A DNA stretch of 64,000 bases from Rhodococcoides corynebacterioides NBRC 14404 (GTDB lineage Bacteria; Actinomycetota; Actinomycetes; Mycobacteriales; Mycobacteriaceae), in contig NZ_BCWV01000002.1 in assembly GCF_001894765.1 (NCBI RefSeq), positions 248,001 to 312,000 on the forward strand, given 5' to 3'. The notes below the pieces were generated by a model. It searched no databases. It saw only the letters and a list, made by a program, of their open reading frames with translations, and had not been told where the DNA came from. Both the position numbers and the translations under genes were made by a program. The first letter of the stretch is position 1. Each line of letters starts with the position of its first letter. Shown here piece by piece: positions 61,086-64,000 of this stretch.

Positions 61086-62776
61086 GCACGGAGACCACAG
61101 CGCTGGCACCGACCGGTCCCGACTCGCTCTCGCCGAGCGCGTACGTCGACACCTTCGCCCGCGACAACCTGCCTCCCGCCGAGCTGTGGCCGACGCTCGA
61201 GTTCACCACGCCCGAGCTGCAGTTCCCCGACCGGCTCAACGCCGGTGCGGAGCTCCTCGAGCGCGCCGTGGACCGGTTCGGCGAGGACCACCCGGCGCTG
61301 CGGACTCCCGACGGCATCGCGTGGACGCTCGGGGACCTGCGTGACCACACCCACCGGATCGCCCGGGTGCTGACCGAGGACCTGCACCTGCAGCCCGGGA
61401 ACCGCGTTCTTCTCCGATCGCCGAACACCCCTCTGGCCGTGGCGTGTTGGCTGGCGGTGCTCGAAGCGGGCGGTATCGCCGTCGTCGTCATGAGCGCGCT
61501 GCGGGCCCGCGAGCTCGCGCCGATCGTCGCGAAGACCCGTCCGTCCGTGGCGCTCGTGGACCACCGCGTGATCGACGACGTGTCGACCGTGCGCGACGAG
61601 GGTGCTGCCGATCTGGTGGTGGTCCCGGTCGGCGGCGCCGGCGAGGACGATCTCGTGTCGCGGGCCGCGGGCAAGCCCGGGGACTTCGTGCCGGTCGAGA
61701 CGGCGGCGGACGACGTCGCCCTGCTCGCCCCGACCTCCGGCAGCACCGGAACGCCCAAGTTCTGCATGCACTTCCATCGCGACGTGCTGGCCATCGACGC
61801 CACGTTCGGCGCGGCCGGCCTGCGCCTGCGCAGTGACGACGTGGTGGCCTGCACCGCGCCGTTCGCGTTCACCTTCGGACTCGGCATGTTGGTGGTCTTC
61901 CCGTTGCGCGCCGGAGCGTGCGCGCTGCTGACCGACGCCGTCACCCCGCCGGCACTCGCCGACCTGGTGGAGTCGGAGAAGGTCACCGTGCTGGCCACCG
62001 CGCCCACCGCGTACCGGCAGATCATCAAGGCCGACAAGCTTCGTCGCCTGGCGGGCCTGCGCGTCGCGGTCAGTGCCGGCGAGCACATCCCCACCGGGGT
62101 GTGGACGCGCATTCGCGACGAGATCGGCCTCGAGGTGATCGACGGCATCGGGGCCACCGAGCTGCTGCACATCTTCCTGACGACGGCGGCGGCGGATGCA
62201 CCCCGACCCGGCTCGACCGGCAGGCCGCTGCCCGGGTACCGCGCCGCAATTCTGGGGGACGACGGTGAGCCCGTGCCGGACGGAACGCCCGGCCGGCTCG
62301 CGGTCATCGGTCCCGTCGGGTGCCGGTACCTGGCCGACGAGCGTCAGTTCGAGCGCGTCGAGAACGGGTGGAACATCACCGGTGACACGTTCTACAGGGA
62401 CGAGGACGGGTACTACTTCTACTGTGCCCGAACCGATTCGATGATCGTCTCGTCCGGCTACAACATCGGGGCACCCGAGGTGGAGGCCTGCATCGACAGC
62501 CACTCCGCGGTGCTCGACGCGGCCGTGGTCGCCGAACCGGACCCGGACCGCGGATCCATCGTCAGTGCGTTCGTCGTGCTCCGCGACGGTGTGCCCGCGA
62601 CCGACGAGACGGTGCGGTCCATCCAGGATCACGTGAAAGCCGAACTGGCGCCGTACAAGTACCCGCGCCGCATTCGCTTCGTCGACACCCTGCCGCGGAA
62701 CTCCAGCGGCAAACTCCAACACTTCAAGCTCCGGCAGTCCTTCGAGACGCCGGCGGATCAGGAGGCACGGTCATGA
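61082..62776 (+). CDS. Aryl-CoA ligase (benzoate/salicylate/2-aminobenzoate-CoA ligase-like)
   Basis: A 564-aa AMP-forming ligase. P-loop LLAPTSGSTGTPKFCMHFH, the A5 region DGIGATELLHIF and the C-terminal PRNSSGKLQHFKLRQ with the catalytic Lys are visible. The motif IGATELLHIF and the overall length are typical of the benzoate-CoA ligase subgroup, which also includes 2-aminobenzoate and salicylate ligases. It activates the aromatic acid for the downstream monooxygenase. ATG at 61082 overlaps the thioesterase stop. Confidence 0.9.
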   Translation: MSTETTALAPTGPDSLSPSAYVDTFARDNLPPAELWPTLEFTTPELQFPDRLNAGAELLERAVDRFGEDHPALRTPDGIAWTLGDLRDHTHRIARVLTEDLHLQPGNRVLLRSPNTPLAVACWLAVLEAGGIAVVVMSALRARELAPIVAKTRPSVALVDHRVIDDVSTVRDEGAADLVVVPVGGAGEDDLVSRAAGKPGDFVPVETAADDVALLAPTSGSTGTPKFCMHFHRDVLAIDATFGAAGLRLRSDDVVACTAPFAFTFGLGMLVVFPLRAGACALLTDAVTPPALADLVESEKVTVLATAPTAYRQIIKADKLRRLAGLRVAVSAGEHIPTGVWTRIRDEIGLEVIDGIGATELLHIFLTTAAADAPRPGSTGRPLPGYRAAILGDDGEPVPDGTPGRLAVIGPVGCRYLADERQFERVENGWNITGDTFYRDEDGYYFYCARTDSMIVSSGYNIGAPEVEACIDSHSAVLDAAVVAEPDPDRGSIVSAFVVLRDGVPATDETVRSIQDHVKAELAPYKYPRRIRFVDTLPRNSSGKLQHFKLRQSFETPADQEARS

Positions 62777-64000
62777 GGATCGCCATCGTGGGTGGAGGAC
62801 CCGGCGGGCTCTACTTCGCCGCCCTCGCCAAGCAGCTCGACCCCACTCACCGCATCGACGTCTGGGAGCGCAACGCCCCCGACGACACGTTCGGGTTCGG
62901 TGTGGTGTTCTCCGACGAGACGCTCGGCAGCATCGAGGGCGCGGACCCGGTGGTGCACGACGAGATGGAGCGTCTCTTCGCCCGGTGGACCGACATCGAC
63001 GTCGAGGTCGACGGCCGGTCCTACACCATCGGCGGCCAGGGCTTCGCGGCGATGAGCCGCAAGGAGCTGCTGAAGGTGCTCCAGCGCCGGGTCGCCGATC
63101 TCGGTGTGCAGGTGCAGTACTCGACGGAAGCGCCCGATCCGGATACGCTGCGGCGCACCTACGACCTGGTGATCGCCTCGGACGGTCTGAACTCCGCGGT
63201 TCGGACGCGCTACGAGGACGTCTTCCGGCCCACTCTCGATCGCCGGAACAACAAGTACATCTGGTTCGGCACCGACAAGGTGTTCGAGGCGTTCCAGTTC
63301 ATCGTCGCCCACACCGAGTTCGGCACCATGCAGATCCACGGGTACCCGTACTCCGACCAGGGCTCCACGTTCATCGTCGAGATGCACGACGACGTCTGGC
63401 GCCGTGCGGGTCTGGATCGCACCGAGCACGAGCACTTCCCGCCAGGGGTCTCCGACGAGTACGCGGTCGAGCGTATCCGCGAGATCTTCGCCGACACGCT
63501 GGACGGGCACGAGATCCTCACCAACAACTCGAAGTGGCTGAACTTCCACACCGTGCGCAACGAGCGGTGGTTCGACGGCAACGTCGTCCTGCTCGGCGAC
63601 GCTGCTCACACCGCCCACTTCTCCATCGGCTCCGGAACGAAGCTGGCCATGGAGGACGCCCTCGCCCTGGCGGCGTGCGTCCACGAGCACGCGGACATCG
63701 AGACCGCCCTCGCCGCGTACCAGGAGGAGCGCAAGCCGGTCGTCGAGAGCACGCAGCGCGCGGCGCAGGCGTCGCTCGAATGGTTCGAGAACATCGGCCT
63801 GTACGGCGATCAGGCGGACACGGAGTTCGTGTTCAATCTGCTGACGCGCTCGCGGCGCATCACGTTCGACAACCTGCGCGAGCGGGACGAGGAGTTCGCG
63901 GCGCTGGTGCGGTCGCGGTTCGCGGCCGCGAACCGAGTCGAGTCCGCGCCGCCCGCCATGTTCGTCCCCGGCCGGATCGGCGAGCTCGAGCTGGTGAACC
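62773..64000 (+). CDS. FAD-dependent aryl-CoA monooxygenase (partial, start of a bifunctional fusion)
   Basis: The first 409 aa of a protein that runs off the window. Residues 1-370 form a p-hydroxybenzoate-hydroxylase-type flavin monooxygenase: MRIAIVGGGPGGLYFAAL, the ASDGLNSAVR motif and VLLGDAAHTAHFSIGSGTKL. The end reads PPAMFVPGRIGELELVN, the usual start of an old-yellow-enzyme domain, so it should be the bifunctional salicylyl-CoA 5-hydroxylase or 2-aminobenzoyl-CoA monooxygenase/reductase type. ATG at 62773 overlaps the ligase stop. Confidence 0.9.
   Translation, partial: MRIAIVGGGPGGLYFAALAKQLDPTHRIDVWERNAPDDTFGFGVVFSDETLGSIEGADPVVHDEMERLFARWTDIDVEVDGRSYTIGGQGFAAMSRKELLKVLQRRVADLGVQVQYSTEAPDPDTLRRTYDLVIASDGLNSAVRTRYEDVFRPTLDRRNNKYIWFGTDKVFEAFQFIVAHTEFGTMQIHGYPYSDQGSTFIVEMHDDVWRRAGLDRTEHEHFPPGVSDEYAVERIREIFADTLDGHEILTNNSKWLNFHTVRNERWFDGNVVLLGDAAHTAHFSIGSGTKLAMEDALALAACVHEHADIETALAAYQEERKPVVESTQRAAQASLEWFENIGLYGDQADTEFVFNLLTRSRRITFDNLRERDEEFAALVRSRFAAANRVESAPPAMFVPGRIGELELVN

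Overview
The window is chromosomal DNA from a high-GC actinobacterium, most likely a Nocardiaceae member close to Rhodococcus. The evidence is pervasive G/C third positions, frequent GTG starts, many 4-bp ATGA/GTGA gene overlaps, and a gene order recalling the Mycobacterium tuberculosis Rv0858c to Rv0903c interval: aminotransferase, XPB helicase and its partner, resuscitation-promoting factor, YccF, CspB, DUF2771, MFS, DUF3027, DUF2530, MarR, SpoU methyltransferase, SepH, serC, citA, gltA and prrA/prrB. No transposase, integrase, CRISPR array, rRNA or tRNA gene was seen.

Layout. 1-9.1 kb: an SDR and an XRE regulator, an RluA pseudouridine synthase, a second SDR, the ohr/ohrR peroxide module, a DUF1206 membrane protein, a DAHP synthase with an aromatic leader peptide, an AlkB repair enzyme with a LexA box, and a GMC oxidoreductase. 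9-20 kb: AraC regulator, aminotransferase, DUF3239-like protein, the XPB helicase pair, an Rpf muralytic factor behind a c-di-AMP type riboswitch, a GT87 glycosyltransferase, small membrane proteins and CspB. 20-36 kb: DUF2771/MFS, glutamine cyclotransferase lipoprotein, a DUF3027 - Hsp90-like ATPase - PAP2 phosphatase operon, NCS2 permease, MarR/MFS efflux pair, Eis-like acetyltransferase, TrmH methyltransferase, SepH and SerC. 36-46 kb: an AbiEi-like/endonuclease-like gene between 16-bp direct repeats, citA, pdxH/MFS, a TetR-epimerase pair with three operator copies, CPBP protease, sugar genes and gltA. 46-56 kb: a GntR-controlled nitrilase/MFS/DUF2848 catabolic set, FKBP, PrrA/PrrB, photolyase, PrpE and a PaaX-family regulator. 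56.6-58.4 kb: two unrecognised genes that look like an insertion. 58.4-64 kb: an aryl-CoA catabolic cluster (RidA, FAH hydrolase, cupin, thioesterase, aryl-CoA ligase, FAD monooxygenase) that runs off the right edge.

Functional themes. DNA repair (AlkB, photolyase, XPB), peroxide defence (Ohr/OhrR), central metabolism (two citrate synthases, SerC, DAHP synthase, PdxH) and aromatic-acid catabolism are interleaved. Regulation can be read directly from the DNA in several places: an attenuator leader with Tyr-Phe-Trp-Phe codons, a riboswitch, a LexA box, an OhrR box, three TetR operators and two related GntR-type palindromes. All family calls come from reading the translated sequence; no database search was run.
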